DNA from: Sphingomonadales bacterium | GTDB lineage: Bacteria > Pseudomonadota > Alphaproteobacteria > Sphingomonadales > Sphingomonadaceae | DNA length: 47,100 nucleotides | Assembly (NCBI GenBank): GCA_017309275.1 | Contig: JAFKLT010000093.1 | Span: 1 to 47,100 of the forward strand | Direction: 5' to 3' | Shown: one piece after another, positions 32,846 to 40,894 of the stretch | How positions within the stretch are numbered: position 1 is the first letter of the stretch | How the letters are laid out: every line of letters begins with the position of its first letter | Notes under the pieces: generated by a model | Database searches by the model: none | What the model saw: only the letters and a program-made list of their open reading frames with translations | What the model was told of the DNA's origin: nothing | Made by a program: the position numbers and the translations under genes

Positions 32846-32932
32846 GAAAATTCTCCCATTGAATCGAGCCAAGCGGCCGAAGCCTCCATCCTTTCGGAAA
32901 AATACGCGCGAGCGTGTCGGATGACATGGTCA

Positions 32933-33337
32933 TCACCGGTCTGTTGCCGCGTCGAGACGGGCGCGCTCCATGCGCGTATTCTCCCAAGGCCAATGACCAT
33001 TGATCTCGACGCCCAGCGAAATGCTCAGGAAGGTGCGGACAAACACGAGGCCCGCGAGCACGAAAAGGTCGTTAAGCGTAGGGTTGATCACCAGTGACTT
33101 CACGATGTCGCCGGCTACGAGAAACTCAAGGCCGAGCAATATGCTGCGACCGAGTGTCGATCGGAACGGACGATAGGCTTCGGCATAGAGGCCTCGGCAG
33201 GCCTGACGGAGAAACGTCGCGGTCGCCAGCGCGGCACCCACCAGGATGGTTGCCGTGCCGCTCAGTTCCAGGATAACCACGGCGAGGCGGAACAGGCTCT
33301 CGAGCCAATGTCCGCTTCCGCCGTCAATGGTGATCAT
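32933..33337 (-). CDS. DUF1622 inner-membrane protein
   Basis: 134 aa from the ATG at 33337, with AGGAG 8 nt upstream. Three predicted TM segments carry the DUF1622 signature: LGRSILLGLEFLVAGDIVKSL, then VLAGLVFVRTFLSISLGVEI and GHWPW. The family's function is unknown. Its start overlaps the end of the heptahaem cytochrome gene by 14 bp, so it belongs to the same operon as the electron-transfer genes. Confidence 0.88.
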   Translation of the reverse strand: MITIDGGSGHWLESLFRLAVVILELSGTATILVGAALATATFLRQACRGLYAEAYRPFRSTLGRSILLGLEFLVAGDIVKSLVINPTLNDLFVLAGLVFVRTFLSISLGVEINGHWPWENTRMERARLDAATDR

Positions 33338-34037
33338 ACCAGCCTCTCCTGCGAATATTGTTGAAACTGTCAGTCGTGTGACAGGCATAGCATTGTTCTA
33401 CGGTCGCCCGCTCGCCTGCGGCGCGCTGCGAAACCATGCTGAAATGCTCCATATAGTGGCTCGGCGGCGCCCGGTGGCATTCGGAGCAGTTCCGGGAATT
33501 GGTCGAGGGATGCCGGTAGCCCTCGACGCGCCAGCTGTCGGTCGCGTGGCAACTCGCGCAGCGCGTTCCGAAGAGGCCCAGATGAGGGTCGCGAATGGAA
33601 TGGCAACCAGCACAGGCGAGCACGCCTGTCACCGCACCGCCCGCGGTTGTGGCGGCGGGGCGCTGCGACCATATTCCCGGTTTGAACAGGGCCTTGTGAT
33701 CCATGCGAATGAGGCTCTGTCTGCCCGCATGCTCGACGTGGCACGAGGTGCATTGCGAGGCCGAGGCGTGGAATTGGGTCGATTGCTTGTTTCCGAAGTC
33801 GGTCGCGGCATGACAACTCTTGCAAGTCTCCCCCGTCACACCAGCGATGGGGGTGTGGCAGTTTCGGCACGATCCTGCGAGGCTGCGGTGGGCTTCGGAC
33901 AGGGGGCCCGGCGAAACGAGCTGCGCGACCACGCCGGCCTGAGGCGGCGCGTTCGACCGCGACAGCGCCGGTAGCCCAAGCAGCACGACGAGCAGGCTGG
34001 TCGCAAAAAGGGCCGGAAGCAGCCAGTGGCGCATCAT
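33324..34037 (-). CDS. Heptahaem c-type cytochrome
   Basis: 237 aa from the ATG at 34037. An N-terminal anchor/signal (about residues 3-25) is followed by seven CxxCH haem c sites at residues 57, 72, 96, 142, 160, 184 and 216. Additional His (HxxEH, FHAS, RHPS, HYMEH) can serve as distal ligands, which suggests low-potential bis-His haems as in cytochrome c3/NrfH-type carriers. It faces the periplasm. It overlaps the upstream cytochrome b gene by 4 bp and DUF1622 downstream. It probably takes electrons from cytochrome b and passes them to a periplasmic or external acceptor. Confidence 0.88.
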   Translation of the reverse strand: MMRHWLLPALFATSLLVVLLGLPALSRSNAPPQAGVVAQLVSPGPLSEAHRSLAGSCRNCHTPIAGVTGETCKSCHAATDFGNKQSTQFHASASQCTSCHVEHAGRQSLIRMDHKALFKPGIWSQRPAATTAGGAVTGVLACAGCHSIRDPHLGLFGTRCASCHATDSWRVEGYRHPSTNSRNCSECHRAPPSHYMEHFSMVSQRAAGERATVEQCYACHTTDSFNNIRRRGWYDHH

Positions 34038-34759
34038 GGCCAGCGAAGACCAAAATAGACCGCGGCCGCGATATGGAGAATCACGAGCGCGTAAAGCAGC
34101 GAACCGGCCACGATATGAAACCATCGCCAGCGTGCGAAAAGTACTCCCGTTACTTCCTCTGCCCGCACGGCATATTCGGTGTCGGAAATGGCCGCGGCAA
34201 GCTTGATCGCATCCTGCGGTGGTGGTTCAGCGGGCTGGTTTGCGCGGGTGAAGACATATCGAAGCCAGCGTGGCGGCTCCTGCGTCTCCCCAATTTCGCC
34301 CGGCGCCGCCGGAATGTCCAGAAAGGCCGACTGGAGCGAAGCCAGTTCCGACTTGCGGCCGCGCAAGGCCCTTGCAAGTTCGCCGAGAAGATAGCGCCCG
34401 GCAAATCCGCTTGCAACGGTGAGGAGGAGGAGGCCGGTTAGCATGAGGCCCAGCGGACTCGCGAACTTGTGCGCGGTGTGAAGGAGGGCGAAGAAAGCTC
34501 CCAGAACGCCAGAATAGATATGAACGGCAAGGAGCGTCGGCTTACGCACATAGCGCGTAATCCGACGATCGAGCGGCGGGATATGTTTGGCCGCCACATA
34601 GGGAAGCGTCAGCAGCATGCACAGGGCCGCAAGGATGCCGAGCAGACCGCCGCCGAGGCTACCGGGGAAGCGTGGGGATGCGTGAACGAGAAATCCGGCC
34701 GGAAAGACCAGAATGAACCCCACCAGAAGCACCATCAATATGTCGCCGCGTTCGCGCAT
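34034..34759 (-). CDS. Membrane cytochrome b-like protein
   Basis: 241 aa with five predicted TMs (about residues 8-26, 38-56, 76-97, 103-121, 212-237). His80 and His94 (AVHIYSGVLG...ALLHTAHK), and His215 and His229 (WFHIVAGSLL...VILHIAA), are each spaced 14 apart, the arrangement used to ligate haem b across a membrane. Residues 122-211 form a soluble loop. No close named family is recognised. Its start overlaps the reductase stop by 1 nt (TGATG) and its stop overlaps the heptahaem gene. It likely carries electrons across the membrane. Confidence 0.75.
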   Translation of the reverse strand: MRERGDILMVLLVGFILVFPAGFLVHASPRFPGSLGGGLLGILAALCMLLTLPYVAAKHIPPLDRRITRYVRKPTLLAVHIYSGVLGAFFALLHTAHKFASPLGLMLTGLLLLTVASGFAGRYLLGELARALRGRKSELASLQSAFLDIPAAPGEIGETQEPPRWLRYVFTRANQPAEPPPQDAIKLAAAISDTEYAVRAEEVTGVLFARWRWFHIVAGSLLYALVILHIAAAVYFGLRWP

Positions 34760-36636
34760 CAGGCTTCAACCACGATCGGCTTGCCGCTGCCTTTGGCCTG
34801 GCAAGCCAATATATAGCCGTTCGCCTTGTCTTCCGGCGCCAGGCCCGCTTCGTTCGCCATCGTGACTTCACCGTCGAGCAGCTTGGTGACGCATAGTCCG
34901 CAGTCTCCGGTGCGGCAGGAATAGGGTATCTCGACGCCAACCCCCTCGGCGGCTTCGAGCACGGTCTGATCGCCAGCCAGGGCGGCGGACACACCCGACA
35001 GAGCGAACGTCACGGAAGCTTCGGCAATCCTTGTGGAAGGCGCGGACGGAGGCTGTACCGTGCGACTTGCATCGTTGCCGGGCGCGCTGGGCGCGTCGAC
35101 TGGATCGATGGGCAGCGATGCGGGCCCAAAGGCTTCGGTATGAAGTTGCACTTCCGGCACGCCGAGCTCGGCGAGCTCCGCCTTCATCGCCGCCATCATC
35201 GCGGGGGGACCGCACAGGTGGATGCGGCGGCGCGCGATGTCGGGGACGGCCGAAAGCAGCATGTCCCGCGTCAGGGGGCCGACGGCGCCATGCCAGACCG
35301 TCCCTGGCGAGCGCTCCATCGCGGCGAAGACATGCAGATTGTCATGAAGCCGCTCGAGTCGCTCGATTTCGTCACGGAAGACGAACTCGTCCGTGGACCG
35401 AGCGCCATAAAGGAAGAATATCTCGCCCGGCCAGGCGGTGTCTGTAAGATAGCGCAATACCGACATCATCGGCGTGATCCCGACACCGCCCGCGATGAGC
35501 ACGATACTATCCGCGGTCGTCCCAGTGAAGGTGAAGGAGCCGAAAGGGCCCGAGGCTCGAACAAGATCCCCGACAATGAGCGTGTCGTGCAGGTGGCGGG
35601 ACACCGCTCCCTGCTCCTCGCGCTTCACCGTCAGTTCGACATAGGCCCGCTGCGTCGGCGACGAAGCGATAGTGTAGGATCGGCGGGCACGCTTGCCGGG
35701 CTCGGGCTCGACCTCGATTTGCAGAAACTGACCGGGCAGGAAATCGAAAGGCAGCCGGTCGGCTGCGGGATCTGCGAGACGGAAGGTCCTGATGGTCGGC
35801 GTCTCCCGGATGATCCGCGTCACCCGCAGCGGTCCGGACCAGGGCCGGGGCTTGCGCAGCGAAGCACCGGCCGGGGCGGGCGCGTTGCTTGGCGCGAGCG
35901 CTCCGGCCGTAGCGGCCTGCATCTCCGGAGCTGCGGCCGGCGACGGTTGCGTGTTGGCGACCTTCGCGGTTCCTTTCCTGGCTGCGACGATCTGACGGAT
36001 GCGCTTGAGACGAAGTAGCTGCAACGCGGCGAGGCCGGTACTCAGCAAGAGGAGGAACAGCATCAGCAGCAGGTGGGAGGGAGACAGGCCGAAAGGATGG
36101 GCCGCGTGCGTCTCGTCCGGCTCGATCGACAGGCGATCGCGGAACCAGTTCATCGCGGCGCCCGCCGGCTTTCCGGTCCCGGCGAGGGCCATCCGGGCAG
36201 CCGCACCGCTATCGAGAAGATCGCTGCCTTCGCGAAGATTGCGCACGGCGGCGATTTGCTCGGTCGCCGTTTCGGCGTGCGCGGCTGCGCGGGCGGCCTC
36301 GGAGATCAGCATCAGCCCTCGATGCGACCGTTGCTCGGCTTGCCGCAGCAGGGCTTGCCTCGCCGCGTCATCGAGTGCCGGTAGCGCGAGCAATTGCGAG
36401 AAGAAAGGAGACTGGCGGCGGCCGCCATGCTCGCCTTCCATCATTTCGCCCATCATCGATTGCATTTCGCCCGCGGGCTTCATCCCGGATGACGCCATGC
36501 TGCCAACCGCCACGCCGCCAGGCGGCGAGGCACTCCCATGATGGGCGGCATGCTCGTCGGCGTCCTCCGCATGGACGATCGATGCCGTCAGAAACGTCAT
36601 CGCCACGCACAGGCCGAAGCGGAATGATTTCTGCAT
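34759..36636 (-). CDS. Membrane-tethered FAD/NAD(P)H reductase with C-terminal 2Fe-2S domain and periplasmic Met/His-rich sensor-like domain
   Basis: 625 aa fusion. Residues 1-23 are a signal peptide. Residues 24-185 are periplasmic and rich in Met and His (MQSMMGEMMEGEHGG), with a helical segment. One TM spans 188-208, followed by LKRIRQ, which places the rest in the cytoplasm. There follow an FAD domain (RRSYT, 319-322), an NAD(P) domain (GGVGITP 383-389; CGPPAM 475-480) and a plant-type 2Fe-2S ferredoxin with Cys574, 579, 582 and 612. It resembles dioxygenase or HCR reductases, but the N-terminal half is unusual. It heads the cytochrome operon and probably feeds it electrons from NAD(P)H. 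Confidence 0.85.
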   Translation of the reverse strand: MQKSFRFGLCVAMTFLTASIVHAEDADEHAAHHGSASPPGGVAVGSMASSGMKPAGEMQSMMGEMMEGEHGGRRQSPFFSQLLALPALDDAARQALLRQAEQRSHRGLMLISEAARAAAHAETATEQIAAVRNLREGSDLLDSGAAARMALAGTGKPAGAAMNWFRDRLSIEPDETHAAHPFGLSPSHLLLMLFLLLLSTGLAALQLLRLKRIRQIVAARKGTAKVANTQPSPAAAPEMQAATAGALAPSNAPAPAGASLRKPRPWSGPLRVTRIIRETPTIRTFRLADPAADRLPFDFLPGQFLQIEVEPEPGKRARRSYTIASSPTQRAYVELTVKREEQGAVSRHLHDTLIVGDLVRASGPFGSFTFTGTTADSIVLIAGGVGITPMMSVLRYLTDTAWPGEIFFLYGARSTDEFVFRDEIERLERLHDNLHVFAAMERSPGTVWHGAVGPLTRDMLLSAVPDIARRRIHLCGPPAMMAAMKAELAELGVPEVQLHTEAFGPASLPIDPVDAPSAPGNDASRTVQPPSAPSTRIAEASVTFALSGVSAALAGDQTVLEAAEGVGVEIPYSCRTGDCGLCVTKLLDGEVTMANEAGLAPEDKANGYILACQAKGSGKPIVVEA

Positions 36637-36664
36637 CTTTGGTCACCCCGCCCGGCGAATCTGC

Positions 36665-37024
36665 TTACATATGCTTCATCGGCGCCGACTGATCGGTCGT
36701 GGTCTGATCCGCGGGCTGCATATTGCCTTGCCCCGCCCCACCCTTGCGCATCTCGTCATGGTCCATTTCCTGACGATGATGGCGCATCATTTCCTCGTCC
36801 ATCGCGTCATCTTCATGATCCATGGCATCGGGCGCGGCTGGCGCGGCGGATGAGGCATCGGTGGACGGCGTGGAACCAGCGCCACCGGCGGTTGCGTCGG
36901 GGGTTGCCGAGGCGGCGTCCGCGGCCTTGTTCTCGGCCTTGTCTCCACAGCCGGCGAGCGCGAGTGCCGCTGCGAGCGCGACACCATATCCAGCCCATTT
37001 CAGGTCGATTTTTCGGTTTGTCAT
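36665..37024 (-). CDS. Met/His/Asp-rich lipoprotein
   Basis: 119 aa with a lipobox LAGC (Cys26), an Ala/Ser/Thr-rich linker and a metal-ligand tail: AMDHEDDAMDEEMMRHHRQ, MDHDEM and a closing PMKHM. The tail resembles that of the protein at 31914-32252. It is a probable periplasm-facing copper binder. It lies 28 bp upstream of the reductase gene, behind a strong hairpin. No named family is recognised. Confidence 0.75.
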   Translation of the reverse strand: MTNRKIDLKWAGYGVALAAALALAGCGDKAENKAADAASATPDATAGGAGSTPSTDASSAAPAAPDAMDHEDDAMDEEMMRHHRQEMDHDEMRKGGAGQGNMQPADQTTTDQSAPMKHM

Positions 37025-37047
37025 GGCATTATCCCTTCCTCGAACTA

Positions 37048-37074
37048 GTCCGGGTGGCCATCGGCCACCCGGAC
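37048..37074 (-). terminator. 12-bp hairpin between two small lipoprotein genes
   Basis: Perfect arms GTCCGGGTGGCC (37048-37059) and GGCCACCCGGAC (37063-37074) with a 3-nt loop, 4 bp after the stop of the upstream gene. There is no clear T-run on the minus strand, so it may attenuate or protect RNA rather than fully terminate. Confidence 0.6.
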
Positions 37075-37078
37075 AAAG

Positions 37079-37297
37079 TCATTTCGCGTCGCGCAGAATC
37101 CGCTGGCAGCGGCCGTGCGACAGGTTCATCGGATTGAAGCCCTGGCGTTTCATCTCGCCATGGTCATGGCGCTGATCGAGCCCCATCTTCTCTTCCATGG
37201 CCCGGCAGCTATCGACTTCGGCCTGAGTGGCCCGGGTCGTGACGCAGCCTCCGAGAAGGAGCGCGGGGGTGAGCAACAAAATGGAATATTTCTTCAT
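37079..37297 (-). CDS. Small lipoprotein, unknown function
   Basis: 72 aa with a lipobox LLGGC (Cys18). The short mature part has DSCRAMEEKMGLDQRHDHGEM and HGRCQRILRD, with His and two further Cys. AGGGG precedes the ATG. It is the first gene downstream of the CueR-type regulator (45 bp gap). Related short lipoproteins accompany copper genes, but I do not recognise a named family. Confidence 0.7.
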   Translation of the reverse strand: MKKYSILLLTPALLLGGCVTTRATQAEVDSCRAMEEKMGLDQRHDHGEMKRQGFNPMNLSHGRCQRILRDAK

Positions 37298-37342
37298 AAA
37301 AATCCCCTATTTTCAATGTTGTAATATGTTCCCCTGCGAACG

Positions 37343-37759
37343 CTATTTTTTTGGTCTTCGTTTTTCCGCCAAGAATGCGATTATGTTGCAGTCGGAGACC
37401 GGCGCCTCTCGCGGGCAATTGTCGGCGAGGTCCTGCAGCACATCCCGAATCTCAGTCAGCTTCCTGACCCGCGTTTCGGCCTCCCGAACCTTGTCGAGCG
37501 TGATCGCAAGCACGGCCGCCGCGGTGGCGGTATCCGATGCCTTGAGGGTGAGAAGCTGGCGCGCCTGTTCGAGCGTGAATCCGAGTTCCTGCGACGCGCG
37601 AATGAAGTTGAGCCGCTCAAGGTCCCCGTCGCTGTAAAGGCGATAGCCGGCCGCGGTACGGCCCGGGGCCGGTAGCAAGCCCGTCCGCTCATAATAGCGT
37701 ATCGTATCGCGCCCCACGCCTGCGGCTTCGGCGAGCTTTCCGATCTTGTAGCTTCCCAT
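37343..37759 (-). CDS. cueR: MerR-family copper-responsive regulator (CueR/HmrR-like)
   Basis: 138 aa from the ATG at 37759; the longer frame upstream lacks coding character. The winged helix is YKIGKLAEAAGVGRDTIRYYERTGLL, with RLYSDGDLERL and a long dimer helix. The metal loop has Cys115 and Cys124 (NCPREAPVSDC), matching the Cys-x(7-8)-Cys pair by which CueR-type proteins sense Cu(I)/Ag(I). It is the first gene of the long minus-strand set reaching to DUF1622. A perfect dyad with a TTGACC -35 precedes it. Confidence 0.9.
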   Translation of the reverse strand: MGSYKIGKLAEAAGVGRDTIRYYERTGLLPAPGRTAAGYRLYSDGDLERLNFIRASQELGFTLEQARQLLTLKASDTATAAAVLAITLDKVREAETRVRKLTEIRDVLQDLADNCPREAPVSDCNIIAFLAEKRRPKK

Positions 37760-37781
37760 GACATCCGCTCGCTTGTGCAGG

Positions 37782-37803
37782 TTGGACCATGGTCCAAGGT
37801 CAA
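37782..37803 (-). promoter_or_regulatory. CueR-type operator/promoter
   Basis: TTGGACCATGGTCCAA (37782-37797) is a perfect 16-bp palindrome. On the minus strand it follows TTGACC (37803-37798), the same layout as the E. coli copA promoter, where the dyad fills an elongated spacer. The expected -10 (about 37773-37778) is weak. It lies 23 bp before the regulator start, so autoregulation is likely. No plus-strand gene follows. Confidence 0.7.
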
Positions 37804-37955
37804 GAGACATTCGGCATTGGAGGCGGGCTATTGCCGGTTCATGCCTCCAACGCGGGTCCGACATCCGGGCCACGACGCGGCGTGGTCCTATCCGCGCGCG
37901 AGGAGGAGGGGAACATCTCCCCCGGTCCTCGCTCGCGCTACGGAAAGGGCCGGAC

Positions 37956-38318
37956 TCAGTCCTTGCGAAGCTCGACGATATCGTTCTTGGCCAGCTTGCC
38001 TTCGGCGATCGTGACATGGGCGAAATGGTCATCGTAAATATGGTCGATGGTCACCTGGCCGACCCGCTTGCGATGGAAGGGAGCAACATTGCCCTTCGAT
38101 GCCACGGGACCCGGATGCCGGACGTTTCGATAGACTTCGAGCGTCTGGCCGACTTCGGCGCCATCGGCCTTGCCGATGCAGACCACGGTATTGCCCGCGC
38201 TGGTCTCGACGATCGAGCCCCGCATGAAGAAACTGTGCCCGATGCCCTGGGCGAACGCCGGGGCGGCCGCGAACATCGAAATGCCTGCCGCCGCGATCAT
38301 GATGCTTTTCCTGATCAT
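37956..38318 (-). CDS. Small exported protein of unknown function
   Basis: 120 aa with a signal peptide (ending APAFAQ) and a beta-rich body: GSIVETSAGNTVVCIGKADG, GQTLEVYR, a basic HRKRVGQVTIDHIYDDHFAHV and LAKNDIVELRKD. The alternating pattern (glycine turns, vyR, vG.v.i) is reminiscent of SH3/FlgT-C-like barrels, which is only a structural hint. GAAGGAG precedes the ATG. It lies between the copper regulator and the nucleotide operon and is transcribed separately. Confidence 0.65.
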   Translation of the reverse strand: MIRKSIMIAAAGISMFAAAPAFAQGIGHSFFMRGSIVETSAGNTVVCIGKADGAEVGQTLEVYRNVRHPGPVASKGNVAPFHRKRVGQVTIDHIYDDHFAHVTIAEGKLAKNDIVELRKD

Positions 38319-38351
38319 CTTGAACTCCTTCGGGCCGCTGCCCTGACTGCC

Positions 38352-38376
38352 TGTCGAAGAATCCTGTTCTTCGGCA
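38352..38376 (-). terminator. Hairpin downstream of the PRPP synthetase operon
   Basis: 10-bp stem TGTCGAAGAA (38352-38361) with TTCTTCGGCA (38367-38376), one G-T wobble and a 5-nt loop. A second small stem, GGACT/AGTCC (38380-38398), adjoins. They lie about 55-100 bp after the PRPP synthetase stop and before the gene at 38318. There is no T-run. Confidence 0.45.
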
Positions 38377-38453
38377 ACAGGACTAGGGTCCAGAGTCCAA
38401 GCTCGACATACGTAGTGTTCGCAACTTCGGAAAATACCTAGATATCGGCCGCT

Positions 38454-39353
38454 TTATCGATCGGGTTTAGCGAGGAGGCGCTGCACGCCTTCCGCGACGA
38501 CCGGCTGCAGGCTGATGGCGTTGCTGGAATGAGCGACAGCATCGGTACTGACGATACGCCCCGCCTCGGCGGACAGTGCCGCGAAGGCGCCGCGAGCGAA
38601 TAACGGATGCACGATGACGCATTCGGGCGGCGGAAAACCAGCCTCTCCTATTCCCCGCGCCGCTTCGATCAGCGTGCGGGCCGATGACGCGATATCGTCG
38701 ACCAGAACCGGGGTGCGCCCTGTATGCGCCGAGAGATCGGGTAGCGCGATCCTGACGTCGCGATCGCCCAATCTCAGCTTGCTGCAAACGGCGTGAGGGG
38801 CACCGGCGCGGCGTGCGATCGCGCTCGCCCATTGTTCGCTTTCGCTGTCGGGACCGATGATGAGCGGCCGCTCGACATGGGTTCTGATCCAGTCGGAAAT
38901 CGGCACGGCGGCATGCACGGCCTCTGCCGGAATATCATAGATGTCGCCGAGCGAGGCATATCGATGAAGATGGGGATCCGCCGTGACCAGCCAGTCGACG
39001 GCGCCCGAAATGCGGCGCGCGAAACTGCGCGAGCTGATTGCCTCGCCATTCTGAAAGCGCCGGTCCTGGCGCATATAGGCAAGATATGGGGCTACGAGCC
39101 CTACGCTGAGGGCGCCGAGCTCGCGGGCCGCGTCGGCTGCGATAAGAAGCGAAACCAGCTTGGTATCGGGGCGATCCAGCGTGCAGACGAGCACGATGTC
39201 GCGGCCGGCAACCTCGGAACGGAGCCGCAGATAGGTCTCACCGTCCGGAAATCTGCGGGTTTCGATCCGTCCGACCTCGCCCCCGAGCAGGCCCGCGAGT
39301 CCAACCGCGAACTTGCCGTTACCGGGCAGCGGCAGGAACATCGGCGGGGTCAT
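38454..39353 (-). CDS. Ribose-phosphate pyrophosphokinase-like protein with altered ribose-5-phosphate loop
   Basis: 299 aa from the ATG at 39353, which overlaps the upstream stop (ATGA). It is a PRPP synthetase fold: RRFPDGE (33-39), DRPDTK, RQDRRFQNGEAIS (95-107), DPH (126-128), SKLRLGDRD (191-199) and the loop VDDIASSART (218-227). Standard enzymes read DDxxDTxGT in this loop; here the glycine is Arg226 and the preceding Asp and Thr are both Ser. It may make or use PRPP from a different sugar phosphate. It ends the RNase/phosphorylase operon. Confidence 0.85.
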   Translation of the reverse strand: MTPPMFLPLPGNGKFAVGLAGLLGGEVGRIETRRFPDGETYLRLRSEVAGRDIVLVCTLDRPDTKLVSLLIAADAARELGALSVGLVAPYLAYMRQDRRFQNGEAISSRSFARRISGAVDWLVTADPHLHRYASLGDIYDIPAEAVHAAVPISDWIRTHVERPLIIGPDSESEQWASAIARRAGAPHAVCSKLRLGDRDVRIALPDLSAHTGRTPVLVDDIASSARTLIEAARGIGEAGFPPPECVIVHPLFARGAFAALSAEAGRIVSTDAVAHSSNAISLQPVVAEGVQRLLAKPDR

Positions 39354-40894
39354 CGGTCGGATAGCTCGAGAATGGGGCCAACGGCCTCGGCATAGGCCAG
39401 CGCATAGGCCAGTTCGCCCTGGCTTTCGGCGTGCACTGTGAGGAGGGGCGTTCCTGTTTCGACCGCGGAGCCGAGCCGGACGTGCATTTCGAGGCCGGCA
39501 CTTTTCGCGGCTGGCGCGCCTGCAAGCTTGGCGAGCTTGGCGAGCCTGCGATTGTCGATCGCCGAAACGTATCCCGGGCGCTGCGCAGTTATCACATGGC
39601 GATGATTCGACAGGGGCGGTGTCCGCATGCCGCCCTGCGCCTCGCAGATTCGCTGGAACTTGCTCCAAGCCGACCCGTCGGCCAGCACTTGAGCGGCCAG
39701 GGCCGCACCGGTACCGGGGCTGGCGCGGCCCGCGAGTTCGATGAGCGCGCCTGCCAATTCGCAGGCGCGGCGGGCGAGATCAGGGGGCGGATCGCGTCCC
39801 TCGAGCACAGCCAGGATGTCGCGCGCCTCGAGGGCAGGGCCGATTCCCCGACCGATAGGTTCGCGACCATCGCCTTGCATCACCTTGAGGATCAGGCCGA
39901 ACTCCGCTGCAACCTTCTGAAGCGCCCCCGAAAGTGCGGCAGCATCGGCGGGCGAGCGGACCTTTGCCGTCGGTCCGATCGGCATGTCGACGACGAGGTG
40001 CGTTGCGCCCGCCGCGAGCTTCTTGGACAGGACCGAGGCGACCAGTTGGCCCGCCGCATCGAGATCGAGCACCCGCTCGACACCGATGATGATGTCATCA
40101 GCCGGACTGAGGGAGACGGCGCCGCCCCACACGATGCATCCGCCTTCGTGGTCGACGACACGTCGGATCGCGCCGACGTCGAGATTCACGGGCGCGAGCG
40201 TTTCCATGGTGTCGGCCGTACCTGCCGGAGAGGTGATCGCTCGGGACGATGTCTTTGGCATGATGAGGCCCAGCGCGGCGACAATCGCGACCACGATCGG
40301 GGTGGTCCGGTTTCCGGGCAGGCCTCCCACGCTGTGCTTGTCGACGACGACGTCCGAACCCCAGGCCAGCCGCTCGCCGGACGCGACCATGGCACCGGTC
40401 AGCGCCACCGTTTCCGCATGATCCAGAGGGAAGGCGGAGCAGGCCGTTACGAAGGCGGACAGATGGACGTCGCTATACCGGCCAGCAACGATATCGTCGA
40501 CGATCGACCGAAAGGCCGCGCCATCGAGACGATTTCCATACACGCGACCGCGTAATGCTCCGAAGGAATCGATGGGCGGTGCGTGGCGCACGCTGACGGC
40601 ATCGCCGGGGGCGACCCCAAGCGCCGCGGCGGCTGATTCCGAAAGGCCGATCTCCCCCGGCGCGATCATTTCGCCGGACGAATGCAGGAGCGAGGCCAAT
40701 ATCTCCCGCTCCCCTGCCTGGATCAGCACCTGGCTGCGCGCCGCAAGACCTTCCGAGCGGCATATGTAGCAATCGGTTCGCATGACGACGGCCGGTTGCT
40801 GCTGTGGCAGGAACAGGCCGAGGGGCCGAGCCCGTAGGCGATGGGGTGCCATATTCTCCGACGCGGGTCCGGTATCCGGGACGGGGTGGGTCAT
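39350..40894 (-). CDS. AMP phosphorylase / thymidine phosphorylase family enzyme
   Basis: 514 aa, longer than DeoA (about 440) because of an N-terminal domain (residues 1-105) like that of archaeal AMP phosphorylases. Active-site motifs are KHSVGG (186-191) followed by LPGNRTTPIVVAI, and KTSSRAITSPAGTADTME (214-231). This matches the archaeal NMP-phosphorylase group, which converts NMP plus phosphate to base plus ribose-1,5-bisphosphate. The ATG at 40894 overlaps the RNase stop (ATGA). Thymidine phosphorylase activity is the alternative; the N-terminal domain and operon favour NMP. Confidence 0.9.
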   Translation of the reverse strand: MTHPVPDTGPASENMAPHRLRARPLGLFLPQQQPAVVMRTDCYICRSEGLAARSQVLIQAGEREILASLLHSSGEMIAPGEIGLSESAAAALGVAPGDAVSVRHAPPIDSFGALRGRVYGNRLDGAAFRSIVDDIVAGRYSDVHLSAFVTACSAFPLDHAETVALTGAMVASGERLAWGSDVVVDKHSVGGLPGNRTTPIVVAIVAALGLIMPKTSSRAITSPAGTADTMETLAPVNLDVGAIRRVVDHEGGCIVWGGAVSLSPADDIIIGVERVLDLDAAGQLVASVLSKKLAAGATHLVVDMPIGPTAKVRSPADAAALSGALQKVAAEFGLILKVMQGDGREPIGRGIGPALEARDILAVLEGRDPPPDLARRACELAGALIELAGRASPGTGAALAAQVLADGSAWSKFQRICEAQGGMRTPPLSNHRHVITAQRPGYVSAIDNRRLAKLAKLAGAPAAKSAGLEMHVRLGSAVETGTPLLTVHAESQGELAYALAYAEAVGPILELSDR

